Source: Lactifluus volemus
Taxonomy: Eukaryota; Basidiomycota; Agaricomycetes; Russulales; Russulaceae
Assembly: GCA_022376515.1 (NCBI GenBank)
Contig: WTXI01000180.1
Location: 1 to 64,000, forward strand
DNA length: 64,000 nucleotides
Direction: 5' to 3'
Part shown: one piece after another, positions 23,783 to 33,730 of the stretch
Numbering within the stretch: position 1 is the stretch's first letter
Layout: each line of letters begins with the position of its first letter
The notes under the pieces: generated by a model
Database searches by the model: none
The model's input: the letters and a program-made list of their open reading frames with translations, nothing else
What the model was told of the DNA's origin: nothing
Program-made: the position numbers and the translations under genes

Positions 23783-24264
23783 TGTGATGCTAGAGCGAGC
23801 TTGGGTGACTCGGACCCGGGCGGCCCGGTGTCAAGCTCGGAGTCTCATATCTCAGACTGAAGACTCGGTCGCAGACAATGAGCACTACATGCTATGCCTT
23901 TGAATGTAGTCCTATATAGAGAACATAGTCCAAAGTATTTGGGATCACATTAATTGTATTGGTGATGAAATTTAGTCTGTGCATTACATTGAGACTACAT
24001 TTCTGTTGTCCTTATGTCAGGAGAACAGCAAGTCCTGCATCACATTGTATTGTGGCTGCAATTCCCTTGGCCCAGACTACAAGACCTGCATTTTTAATGT
24101 ATTTGAATACATTTCAACTATATCTCATATATTGCCACACAAGACTTTTTTTTCAATTCAATTTTTGCTACAGGTACTGCAATCTTTAATACCTTGTGAA
24201 AACAGACTTGTAGCTATTGCAATGTCATGTATTTCCATACACTCAGCTGTCACTTTTTCTGATG
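23783..24264 (+). repeat. right terminal region of Plavaka-type element
   Basis: About 480 bases that align, in inverted orientation, with 47518-48010 of the second element (shared blocks include TACTTTGGACTATGT and ACTACATTCAAAGGCATAGC on the inverted strand). Ends with the right TIR at 24264. Confidence 0.85.
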
Positions 24265-24994
24265 TAACCGCGATGTTGTCATCCAACTATTGGATACCCC
24301 ACTCATGATCAACGTGAACCTTCCTAACCTCCGGTCCTTTTCATTTCGAGGTGTCAGTGCTTACTTGGAAGGCCTGCTCTCTCGGATGACTGCCCCGGTC
24401 CTCAATACCCTCACTCTTCACTTCTTCAATCAGCTCACGTTCGCCATGCCACACCTCCTGCAGTTCATGCAGACATCGGAGAACCTCACGTTTAACAGCT
24501 TCCAGCTCTCTTTCGATAAGGGTTTCGTCGATTTGAAGGCAGACCCGCATCGGAGGCGATGGAAACGCCGCTTGGAGTTACGAATCTTGTGCAAACGCCT
24601 TGACTGGCAGGTATCATCCGCGGTCCAGATCCTTGGTACACTTTCGCCACTACTTTCCGTTGCGGAGGTACTTACGCTTAGCCGCGTGGAGCCCGACCGA
24701 TCGGAGCGGCGGAACGAGGTCGACCGAACACGATGGCGCTTGCGGTGGCGCGAACTGCTCAGACCGTTCGAAGGCGTGAAGGCACTTCGCGTGGAAAACG
24801 AGCTTGTCAGCGAACTTTCTCGTTCGCTACGTTCGGAGGATGGGGATCTGCCTATGGAGCTCTTGCCAAATCTACAGGAACTTCGATATTATAGTGGCAG
24901 CCGCGATGACGGTGTATTTACACCATTTATCAGCGAACGAAGGGCAGAGGGCCACGCTGTGTCCCTGGTATACTCTCCCATATGGTGGCGGTGA
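24265..24994 (+). pseudogene. 3' part of the split F-box gene
   Basis: Continuation of the gene begun at 9757. After the TA duplication the sequence reads NRDVVIQLLDTPLMINVNLP, then the leucine-rich C-terminal half (SFRGVSAYLEGLLSRMTAPV, DWQVSSAVQILGTLSPLLSV, RWRELLRPFEGVKALRVENE) to a normal family end (ERRAEGHAVSLVYSPIWWR, stop 24992-24994). Both halves are open, with no stop or frameshift outside the insertion, so the insertion looks recent compared with the age of the paralogues. An ATG at 24305 could in principle start a headless protein, but there is no evidence for it. Confidence 0.9.
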
Positions 24995-25459
24995 GACGGG
25001 GAGCGTCACGGCGGGGCCACCTCAATGTGCAGATATTTGGCCCGGGAAATCGTGCTGTATACCCGTTATCCACCACCTTTAATCTCCCACAGCACCCACA
25101 GCTATATCGGGTCTTCTTCCAATCACGACCAAGAACATCTTCATTGCTATGACCTTATGCTTCCTAGTTTCCGTACCAGTCGCTCCTCTTCACCCTTCGC
25201 CCATTATGAGTTTTACTACCTCTTTTGCCTCCTCTTATTTGCTACTTGTCTCGCATATGCCTTCAGTCAACATTTGTTCGTTGTCGTAGTTGTAGCAATT
25301 TGGGCCCAGCGATGTTTTACGGGTTTTCACTGAGGAATGTATGAGTGCATTTCAATTGTTGCTACGAAGAAAGGTTCTTTCTGCAGAAGAAAATGTACAT
25401 GATGTAAATCGTGACATTCTACCACGTAGGCTACTGGGTCGGTACCAGCCCTGTCAGCA
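24995..25459. other. intergenic, 3' flank of F-box gene
   Basis: Holds the conserved subfamily I downstream block (25075-25150, CACAG|CACCCACAG...). No independent gene seen. Confidence 0.45.
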
Positions 25460-25486
25460 ACACGATCCCCGTGGCCACAGCATTAC

Positions 25487-25842
25487 TACCCCTCGGGGTG
25501 GCGGCACACTGGCAGTACTACTAGTACTAGTAGCTCAGCGCTCAGCTCCAGCCGTCGTGAAGCACTGGCTGCACAGCTTGAAAAAAAACAGTGCATCGTC
25601 CATGAGAAATCCTACTATCAGCTTTTCAAGCATTTTTCCGCTTGGACAACCGGAATTTGGAAGGCCGCGAAAAAGCGCCCAGTTATCAATTTAGCCAAAG
25701 CGCTGGCCTCTCTTCGGGTTCCTGACGACGACCGAGAAAGGTCCGAGACAGCGCCACGAAAGGCGAGAAGTAGACGATCCACAGTATATGGCAAGTACTT
25801 TCAAGCCTTTGTCTGTATGAATGGCTTTTCGGCTTTTTGACC
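25487..25842 (+). pseudogene. unidentified coding-like relic
   Basis: An open plus-strand frame from about 25487 to the stop at 25840 reads as a plausible protein interior: a Ser/Thr-rich stretch followed by REALAAQLEKKQCIVHEKSY, FKHFSAWTTGIWKAAKKR and INLAKALASLRVPDDDRERS. A GT...AG pair (25787 to about 25879) could join it to a short charged exon (DLREVEKLEKEKETTC) after 25880. There is no good start codon and I do not recognise the family. It could be the leftover of a host gene broken by rearrangement. Confidence 0.35.
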
Positions 25843-25899
25843 TTGAAGTTGTCGAAGTTTTGACTCAATTCCAGACTTGCGTGAAGTTGAAAAGCTCGA

Positions 25900-26498
25900 A
25901 AAAGAAAAAGAGACTACTTGTTGATTGCTTGTGCCTGGCGGAAATTTCAATTGTACGAAGCGATGCCGGGCAGGGCGAGGAAGTACAGTACAACCTACTA
26001 GTATTAGTCGCTGGCTGTGTTGTGGGCGCATGGTAGATACGTATTAAGATATAGAAAAACTTCAGGTCTGTTTCGCAGAGAGATTAGAAATGACTTCCAC
26101 ATGTTAGTTACATAGGCCAAGTACGACGGACATAGCGTAGTTGTGAGTCCTTTCACTGGCTCGGAGCACACTGGCAGTCCGTCAATGCGTTACGCGTCAA
26201 CCGCGTGCACGTGGTTTGAGGACAACAGTGATAAGCGCTCTATAAGCGCCCATCTGTCATTGTAGCGTCTAAGTTAGTCTTGAACTTGAACACTGCCAGT
26301 GACAGCTCTAGTACACTGCCTTGGCTAACTGCACATGGGGTCGCAACATTTAATGAGACCAATGCCGCTCGTTCTTCAACTTCATCCGACTTCTTCCTCT
26401 CAGGCTCCCCCGCGGCGCTTATACTTGTCTCTAACTGCTAGTCACTGCTCGTCTGCCCCCAATCCCAAGGTGCGCAAGGTCGGAAGTCTTGGAGCTCT
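25900..26498. other. intergenic, no gene recognised
   Basis: Promoter side of the F-box gene at 26499. No other feature was supported. Confidence 0.4.
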
Positions 26499-28106
26499 AT
26501 GTCCCTGTTCCAGGCACAAAATCGCGGATCAATGCCAGTTGGACCCATCTCTACCCTCGATGACGACGTCCTTTTCAACATATTCCATCTCTATCGACTC
26601 GACGTTGGAGATGAAGAAGAAGATGAGGCTGTCTTCGTCCGCAGGTGGGACCGCCAACGTTGGTGGTACAAGCTAGCCCAGGTCTCCCAGCGCTGGCGAT
26701 CTCTCATTTTTAGGTCGCAGTCTCGACTAGATCTCCACCTTCTTTGCACCTATGGAGTCCCCGTAGCAGAGATGCTTGCGCATTCACCGTCCCTGCCAAT
26801 CACCATCTTTTACAATGATCGCGTTCGCAAGACGAGTACAGATGATGAAGATGGTATACTACTCGCAATCCTGCAACGTGACCGGGTGCGCCGTATCGCC
26901 CTCAAGATACCAGCCTCGAATGTCCAGAAGCTCATCCCAGCCATGGATGGGGAATTCCCGATTCTGCGACGCCTGTCTTTCAAGTCTCAGACTAACGAAG
27001 ATATAAGCTTGATACTTCCCAAAGCGTTTGAAGCACCCAACTTACGCCACATCGATCTTTGGCGCATTGCGCTTCCAACGCGATCCCCTATACTATCAAA
27101 TACCGTGGGCCTTGTCCATTTATGGCTTGGACGTACCCCAGGATCTGCCTACTTCACCCCAGATTATATTCTCACGCGACTCTCGCTCATGCCCCAGTTG
27201 GAGACGCTGGGGATTGGATTCTACTCTCCTCTTCCCAACCGCGACGTGATCAGACAATTGTCGGGTACCCCAGCCATTCCCCACGTGACCCTTCCTTGCC
27301 TTCGGTTGTTGTCATTTCGTGGTGTTAGTGCTTACCTGGAAGGCCTTCTTACTCGGATCACTGCCCCAATCCTCAATACCCTCGTTTTACATCTTTTTAA
27401 CCAGCTCACGTTCACTGTTCCATACCTCTTGCCGTTCTTGCAGCTATCAGAGAACATCATATTCCATGCTGTCGGGCTCACGTTTGATAGGGATTGCATT
27501 CAAATATCGGCGAACTCACATCTAAAACCGCGAGAACATCCCTTCGGCTTGCGGATTACATGCAGAAACCTTGACTGGCAGGTGGCATCCGCGGCTCAGA
27601 TCCTCGGCACACTTTCCCCAGTAATCTCTGGGGTAGAGAAACTTACACTCAAGCACGTGGAGCATGACCTATCGTCGGCGTGGCATGACGACGTTGACCG
27701 CGCACAGTGGCGGGAACTTCTCAGACCGTTCAGCAATGTCAAGTCGATTCATGTGGAAAGCGAACTCGTCGGGACACTCTCTCGTTCTCTACGTTGTGAG
27801 GATGGGGAATTGCGTCCCAACCTGGAGGTTTTGCCCAAGTTAGAGGAGTTCATATCTGGAAGCGATGTTGGCGATGCACTTACGCCATTCATCAACGAAC
27901 GACGGACCGCGGGCCATTCTGTGCGCCTGGAATCGGACTTTGATGGGGCTCCTCGGGGGATATGGGAGCGAGGGACCAGACTGATCGGACGGCTACATAA
28001 CATGGTATGTCCTTATTTATCTGATTGTCATCCTCAGGCACCCACGCCTGTGCCAGTTATCATCCCCATCACAACCACGAGCATTCCAAACACACAAGTA
28101 TCGTGA
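26499..28106 (+). CDS. F-box-like / LRR-like protein, subfamily I
   Basis: Open frame of 535 residues beginning MSLFQAQNRG. The F-box-like segment is PISTLDDDVLFNIFHLYRLD, then WWYKLAQVSQRWRS and a long leucine-rich region (SPLPNRDV, VTLPCLRLLSFRGVSAYLEG, DWQVASAAQILGTLSPVISG, QWRELLRPFSNVKSIHVESE). The start codon lies in sequence homologous to intron 1 of the subfamily II genes (compare AGCTCTATGTCC in both), so the true transcript may have an upstream first exon. The C-terminal extension (GTRLIGRLHNM...) passes a GTATGT/CTCAG pair at 28002-28037; splicing there would join directly to the APTPVPVIIPITTTSIPNT stretch. It is the best intact template for the disrupted gene at 9757/24265. An SCF adaptor role is inferred. 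Confidence 0.85.
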   Translation: MSLFQAQNRGSMPVGPISTLDDDVLFNIFHLYRLDVGDEEEDEAVFVRRWDRQRWWYKLAQVSQRWRSLIFRSQSRLDLHLLCTYGVPVAEMLAHSPSLPITIFYNDRVRKTSTDDEDGILLAILQRDRVRRIALKIPASNVQKLIPAMDGEFPILRRLSFKSQTNEDISLILPKAFEAPNLRHIDLWRIALPTRSPILSNTVGLVHLWLGRTPGSAYFTPDYILTRLSLMPQLETLGIGFYSPLPNRDVIRQLSGTPAIPHVTLPCLRLLSFRGVSAYLEGLLTRITAPILNTLVLHLFNQLTFTVPYLLPFLQLSENIIFHAVGLTFDRDCIQISANSHLKPREHPFGLRITCRNLDWQVASAAQILGTLSPVISGVEKLTLKHVEHDLSSAWHDDVDRAQWRELLRPFSNVKSIHVESELVGTLSRSLRCEDGELRPNLEVLPKLEEFISGSDVGDALTPFINERRTAGHSVRLESDFDGAPRGIWERGTRLIGRLHNMVCPYLSDCHPQAPTPVPVIIPITTTSIPNTQVS

Positions 28107-29896
28107 CAACAAACATAACACGCAAAAGTCTTCCTGGGGATAGACTTCAATACCTTCCTTTCTATGAAGAAGTAGGTTAGAATTGCAATTGGGGAAAGCG
28201 AAGAGAGGAACGGTGAGACCCGTGGGGCTAAAACGACATCTCGTCTACATCGCTTGTTACCGCATATCACGCGTTCACTCTCAGGACATCTTGCTCAAAT
28301 TTTCAGTCGTATTGTTCGAGGCACGATGATGGTTATACCCAGATGTATGTATCCGTGCGATGCAATCGGTACCACGCCGCCTTGTCGGGTGAACAAGTGT
28401 GTGCCTTCGTCTGAGAACCAGATATGGAACCCCTCGAAGACGACAGTTTCTGTTGTACAGAGAGAACCGGCTTCCAGCGGTGGGTGTAAGGGCCCTGTCA
28501 TTGTCACACCCTAACATCCATTGAGCGAAAATGTTCCCGCGACTCGAAGCGGTCTCATGACAAACAAGGACGTCACTCCATATTGGAATCTCAAGGCCCC
28601 ACGCAGCGGCTGTCTATAGCGAAGGCCGGCAAAGCAACAGACCGCATTAATGGCGACAAGATACAACTTGAAGGGCATTGCTCGTCCCTATCGAGTGCCG
28701 TCTCGCGCAACTCGTCAACGGCCCAATACGGCGACTAACTTATTCGTGTCTCCTCTTCGTTGGGAAGATGGACAGTCGATTGGGCCTCGAGACTCCGGTG
28801 TGCCTGCCTAGTTCGAAATTGAGAAGTTCAGCGCAGGTGATATCGCAGTGAGAGATTTGGATCTAGATTTTAGATATTGACAACTCAGCAGAGGGATAGT
28901 TGGAGTATACTAACTTAGAAGAGAATCCGCACAAGCTGCGCTGTAGTTGTACTCGAGCCCGTGGAACGCGCACGATGGCATGATGCTATGCACGCATCCC
29001 GCCGGCATAAGATTTTGGCGGCGCTGGAGATCAATGCTCTCTCTAAATCTCAGAATGAGTATGACAGATTCTTCGCAGTCGTAACGAAGGCATATCGGGA
29101 GGAGTCGAGACACAGAAAAAAGTGGTACACCCCCGGGGTGGCCTGAGTTTTCAGTTCTCGACACCAGCGCATCCCCTTCAGCTGATGTCCCACAGAGGGC
29201 GATGTGAAAGGAGTGTTCACCAAGGTAGTGTGGAATAGGAGAAAATGCAACACTCACAAGAGTCTCTTCTCAATTTTCACAGAGATGCCACTGCTTAGCC
29301 TAGCATCCTACCCACTCCGAACAATGCTAGACTTTGATCCTTGACCCTCGACGCATGGTAAATGTGCCACCCGAGTTAGGGGAGGAAGCGATGCAGGCAG
29401 AAGAAAAGGGGAATAGAGAGGAGTAAATCTGACCTGGTAAGAGGATCACGTCGACTCAAGGAGACAGACACGAAATGCTTCATGGACACCGTGGATGGAG
29501 ACGTGGAGAGAAGTTGTACCAGCAGAAAGTGGCCGCGTCGGGAGACCGGGTGACGATGAAACTGGAGGCCTCCGACCCGGACTCGTGCCGCCACGCCACC
29601 AGGACAAGAGTGGGTGTGGTGAATTCCCCCATGGAGAAACCAACCGGTTCCCCATGAGGAAAGGTCCCCGCCCACAACCTAGGTTCAAAGGGAAAGGCGC
29701 ACACCGACCGTGTTCTCCGACTCGGACCCACCAAGTCAACTCTGACTCACGTGATCTCGCCCGCGGACTCGGACTCGTTGGCGTCCACATAGCCTTGCGC
29801 CGCCTTACTAGTACTAGTAGCCAATTCACATGACTCGGAAGGGACAAACACATCGGTGTCTTCAACCACATCCTCGCTGTTATTCACCTCCCTGAC
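28107..29896. other. intergenic with small coding-like relic
   Basis: Nothing firmly identified. Around 28295-28507 (-) a frame reads like protein (LEAGSLCTTETVVFEGFHIW) but has no homology I know. The stretch 29480-29830 is mostly G/C-rich. The last 60 bases match the CCTCCCTGACATG leader of other subfamily I genes. Confidence 0.4.
28961..29146 (+). pseudogene. short unidentified coding-like fragment
   Basis: Open frame reading ERARWHDAMHASRRHKILAA, LEINALSKSQNEYDRFFAVV and TKAYREESRHRKKWYTPGVA before a TGA. The charged, amphipathic composition looks like the end of a real protein. There is no ATG at its start and no family was recognised. Possibly a terminal exon or a gene relic. Confidence 0.3.
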
Positions 29897-31351
29897 ATGC
29901 CTGGTTCCTGGTTCACCACCATTCGTCCTCTCCTTTTTGGCGGGCTTGACCGACGTACACCGCGCCATGAGTCCGGACAAAGTCCTATGTCCGAGTCTCT
30001 GTTCCGTATACCAACTCGCGAGGTCACGAACGACAAACACGCACCAATCTATTCCCTTAACGATGACGTCCTTCTCAATATATTCAATCTTTATCGACTC
30101 GATATCAAGGATGAAGAACAGGGTATCATAATTGTCCGCCATTGGGAACACCAACGTTGGTGGTACAAGTTGGCGCAAGTATCTCGAAGGTGGCGCAGTC
30201 TCATTCTCGCGTCACCATCTCTACTGGATCTCCAGCTTTTGTGCACCTACGGGGTGCCCGTAGCAGACATGCTGGCACATTCACCGCATCTACCACTCAC
30301 CATCTTTTACAATAACCGCTTTCGCGCTATGACTGCGGAAGATAAGGAGGGAGCACGTCTCGCGATCTCGCATCGTGATAGAGCGCGTCGTATTGCTCTC
30401 AGCATGCCAACCTCGAATTTGCACATTTTGCGGAATCTCATCAGAACCATGGACGAAAAATTCCCAATTCTGGAGCACCTGTTTGTCGAGTCTCAGACAG
30501 AAGATGGAAGCTTGATGTTTCCCCGAAATTTTCAAGCACCCAACCTATGCCACATCGATCTCTGGCTCGTTGGATTCTCAATTCGATCCCCCATGCTCTC
30601 ATCTACCGGAGGCCTTGTCCTTCTGGAGACGCTGCACATTTCATTCTACTTTCCTCTTCTCAACCACGATGTTGTGTATACTACAACCATGACCCACGTG
30701 ACCCTTCCCAAACTTCGCGTATTATCATTTCAAGGTGCCAGCTCTTACCTAGAAAGTCTTATTTCTCGAATTAGTGCCCCTTCCCTTAGTGTCCTCAACG
30801 TCCTTTTTTCCAACCAACTCACCTATCCCATTCCACGCCTCTTGCGGTTCATTCAGGAGACAGAGAACCTCGTATTTCACACCTTCGAGGTCACCTTTGA
30901 CAGGGATTCTGTTCTTTTAATGGGGATCCGGCATCTGGAACAGCAGCAACACCCCTTGAGATTCCGGATCGAGTGCAGACCTTTCGGTCCGCAAGTAGAA
31001 ACCGCGGCGCAGATCCTTCGTACGCTGTCGCCAATACTCACAGGGGTGGAAAAACTCACGCTCAGCGGCATATGGTCCTACGACAACGTCGACCGAACGC
31101 AATGGCGCGAACTTCTAAGGCCGTTCAGCGGTGTGAAGACACTTGATGTCGAATACGAACTCGCCTGGGGACTCTCTCGTTCTCTATGTTCGGAGAATGA
31201 AGAAATGGTTCTCGAGATCTTGCCGCACCTAGAGGAGCTCGGCTATCCTGGAGGCGATATTAATGACCATGATATATTTACTCCATTCAGGGATCAACGA
31301 CAGGCTGCGGGCCATCCTGTGCGCCTGGTATCGCGTTTTCAATGGTTCTAG
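29897..31351 (+). CDS. F-box-like / LRR-like protein with internal deletion, subfamily I
   Basis: Open frame of 484 residues from MPGSWFTTIRPLLFGG, related at its N terminus to the gene at 1633. The F-box-like segment IYSLNDDVLLNIFNLYRLD is followed by WWYKLAQVSRRWRSLILASP and the leucine-rich region. Near 30620 the frame jumps from GGLVL to LETLHISF, skipping about 33 residues that every other full-length copy has (the PxxAYFxPxYILxRLSLMPQ block). The deletion is in frame, removing one to two leucine-rich units. The rest is normal (TQWRELLRPFSGVKTLDVEY). An SCF adaptor role is inferred; the deletion may change or abolish target binding. Confidence 0.83.
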   Translation: MPGSWFTTIRPLLFGGLDRRTPRHESGQSPMSESLFRIPTREVTNDKHAPIYSLNDDVLLNIFNLYRLDIKDEEQGIIIVRHWEHQRWWYKLAQVSRRWRSLILASPSLLDLQLLCTYGVPVADMLAHSPHLPLTIFYNNRFRAMTAEDKEGARLAISHRDRARRIALSMPTSNLHILRNLIRTMDEKFPILEHLFVESQTEDGSLMFPRNFQAPNLCHIDLWLVGFSIRSPMLSSTGGLVLLETLHISFYFPLLNHDVVYTTTMTHVTLPKLRVLSFQGASSYLESLISRISAPSLSVLNVLFSNQLTYPIPRLLRFIQETENLVFHTFEVTFDRDSVLLMGIRHLEQQQHPLRFRIECRPFGPQVETAAQILRTLSPILTGVEKLTLSGIWSYDNVDRTQWRELLRPFSGVKTLDVEYELAWGLSRSLCSENEEMVLEILPHLEELGYPGGDINDHDIFTPFRDQRQAAGHPVRLVSRFQWF

Positions 31352-32968
31352 TCTGGGAATGTGAGTGGTCAGACCAACTAGATATTTGGAAAATAGTAGG
31401 TCTTGATCATCTCTCTGTTTATCTTTCACTAGCACCCACCGTCTTTACTACACCAGTTCTCATTCGCATAACGTCTCCGAGCATTTCAATCATCGAAGGA
31501 TCATCGTGACGACAAAGACAACCGCCTAGCGCTGAATATGAGGTGGAACAGCCAGGAGGCAGGAGGGCCAATGAGCGGCAGTGGCGGTGATAGAGTAGGT
31601 GGAGGTTTTGAGCATTGACTGCAGTGGGTACATCGTAGTACATCGTAGATACTGTGATATCGTCCTAGTGGAGACGATCATGATTGCGAAAGAACCATAC
31701 GTCGAAACGGGGCGTTGATGTTGTTGGTGGTAGCTTGCTTGCATCTAGTACGTGGGTGCCATGTCTCATCTGAGTCCGAGTCGCACCCACTCAGGCAACT
31801 GATGAGTAAGTCGTCCCGCCTGACTACCTAAATGATCGTCATACATAATAGGCATATCAACGCTTATGTGAACCGCTGCGGAATCGCCGCACACGAAAAC
31901 GCCACTTTGTGGGGATTTGCGAGCAAAGGTAATTCGGCGCCTTTTGTAGGTACTACTAGTAGCACATGACGCGAGACAGATCCACTTGCACATCAACACA
32001 TCAAATATTCGCACCCACGTCAACTGCTGCGGATGATTCATCTCCACTGACACTTTTCAGCATTCCATTCCGGGACCTCCAGCACCTCCATTTCCAAACG
32101 GCAAAGGAAAATTCGGAGTCGCAAATCCGTTGGAAGGTACAAATTTCAGGCTCCGCTCTCTCGACGTACTTACCCGGTCCTGCGTCTCAAGATGAGCCAA
32201 GCCTTCCCTAAGTCGTATTCAGGGCTCGGCTAGGTCTGGCCAAACAGGGCTCACTAACAAGGCTCGATACAACCACCTATATTGAACTCGCGCTCACCCT
32301 CACACCGACTCAATCAACGTGGTGCATCTTGACGACTATCACATACCCTGCAGTTTTCGTTGCATGATCGCACAGTAACTATCATTTCTCCGCTCTTTGT
32401 GTCTCTTGGAGACTGCACAAATCATGGGAACATGTTGACCATTGTTATTCGTGGCACAATGCATGATCAATTCCGTCTCACGGCGTTTGTCATATCACTT
32501 CAAGTTGTGTGAAATCACATGACCTTCCTAGTTGATTGTGCTACGTCTCCGGTTTAGTGGACCTGCATTCAATGTCATTAGGTCTTAAAGGCCGTCCTTC
32601 TGGTCTCTGAGCCCTCTTCCAGCTTATCGATGAGGCGTCTGATTGAAAGCGGGAAGCGCGTGAATTGACCAAATTTGCAACTTTTGCGTGCCTAAGCAAG
32701 TGCCAAAGGCGCTATGCGACTCGGAGAAATACAAGTTAGCGACGATCTGACTCGCGGTGATTCACTGTTGGACAATTTAGGCAATCAAGGCGTTTTCATT
32801 AAATGGTCCATTTCTGGTTCATGACTGTCCTGACCATGATGAACGTGAGAACACTTTTGGGTGCGCAGCGCCCATTCATAGTCTCTTATTGTGACATTGG
32901 TCTGGAACTCAAGCATGCGGGAATGAAGGTACCATCGTAACGCTCGAGCACGAGCTTATCGCAGATTT
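31352..32968. other. intergenic, no gene recognised
   Basis: Starts with the subfamily I downstream block (31405-31500, ending CACTAG|CACCCACC...). The remainder shows no supported feature. Confidence 0.45.
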
Positions 32969-33160
32969 GCAGGAGTTCTACGATTCCCCTCCCACCTCTA
33001 CAACGAGCATACCTCCATCCGGAGAGAACGGGCGGACGGCATCAAGGACGGCATACGGGCGATCCATGGTCGCCGTCAGGACAGTGAAGATAATGGGACA
33101 TGCCTCCCCACCTTCATACTGGATATGTATGAGCCAGCTCTCCGAATCACCATGCCGTAA
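32969..33160 (+). pseudogene. unidentified coding-like fragment
   Basis: A 63-codon open stretch reads GVLRFPSHLYNEHTSIRRER, ADGIKDGIRAIHGRRQDSED and ends in a plausible C terminus (LDMYEPALRITMP, stop 33158-33160). No start codon is present and the family is unknown. It may be the last exon of a lost gene. Confidence 0.3.
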
Positions 33161-33397
33161 CAGGCGTTACAGTACAGTACCGTAACTGCCATCATAGGAC
33201 TTGCCATCAAGGTGTATCGTGTTTTGGGTTTGGGGCAAACATTACGTAACATAAATGAACAGACGAAATGAAAAGGTGCGCATCGGAGATGACTGTGTGC
33301 GTGTGAGCGATGTACGTTGTTTTCTTTAGGTGCGCTGGCCAGGCATATTGTGCTGAAGAAGGACGCCGTTGTTGACGGTCTACTGAGTGCAGAGGAG

Positions 33398-33730
33398 ATG
33401 AGCCTGCCTGACATGCTTCCCACACGTGGAAGGAAACCCACGTACACGAATAACGTCAACAAGACAAGACACGTAATAAGGGAAGCAGAGAAAGGACTAA
33501 ATGCAGGTGCGCAGAATACAGTACTTGGCCTCACATGGAATTATTCGAAGATCATGATGATGAACTTGCTAGTATGGGATAGAACAGTGGAGGCAATTTT
33601 TCTCTTTCTGACCTCGCTTGCTATAGCATTTCTTGCAGTAGTAGGAAACACCCTTCTGCTTTATAGACCCAAAGTGGTGGCGCCCGGGCCTGCAAAATCG
33701 CCTGGGACTGGTGGTAGTGGCGTCACGTAA
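33398..33730 (+). CDS. hypothetical small protein with one membrane segment
   Basis: An ATG at 33398 gives 110 residues; the frame is open 27 codons further upstream, to an acceptor-like TTTCTTTAG at 33329, so an upstream exon is possible. The N-terminal half is basic/polar (TRGRKPTYTNNVNKTRHVIR). One clear hydrophobic helix follows at about residues 67-90 (AIFLFLTSLAIAFLAVVGNT), then a short proline/glycine-rich tail. It could be a tail-anchored membrane protein or a gene fragment. No family recognised and no conserved neighbour, so its function is unknown. Confidence 0.4.
   Translation: MSLPDMLPTRGRKPTYTNNVNKTRHVIREAEKGLNAGAQNTVLGLTWNYSKIMMMNLLVWDRTVEAIFLFLTSLAIAFLAVVGNTLLLYRPKVVAPGPAKSPGTGGSGVT

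Larger units (their letters stand above)
10622..24264 (+). mobile_element. 13.6-kb Plavaka/KDZ-type DNA transposon with cargo
   Basis: The ends are inverted repeats: CATCAGAAAAAATGACAGC on the left, and on the right the reverse complement of CATCAGAAAAAGTGACAGC. The element is flanked by TA on both sides (10620-10621 and 24265-24266). Taking out the element plus one TA rejoins the split F-box frame exactly, so both boundaries and the 2-bp duplication are well supported. Contents from left to right: a subterminal region with three 75-bp repeats, a minus-strand cargo gene (11486-13789), a 4-kb spacer, a plus-strand transposase (17892-22318), a nested LINE (22375-23768) and a right terminal region of about 480 bp. 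The second element at 47518-50717 has the same ends in inverted orientation. The transposase frame appears intact, so this copy could be autonomous. Confidence 0.93.

Noticed and set aside
25511..25533. ACTAGTACTAGTAG motif also seen near 29808 and 31948
   Set aside because: Short, self-complementary and low-complexity; recurrence may be chance and nothing else aligns around it.
26335..26676. Possible upstream first exon of the 26499 gene (MGSQHLMRPM...)
   Set aside because: Position is right, but no donor gives a clean in-phase join to the F-box exon; kept as a possibility only.
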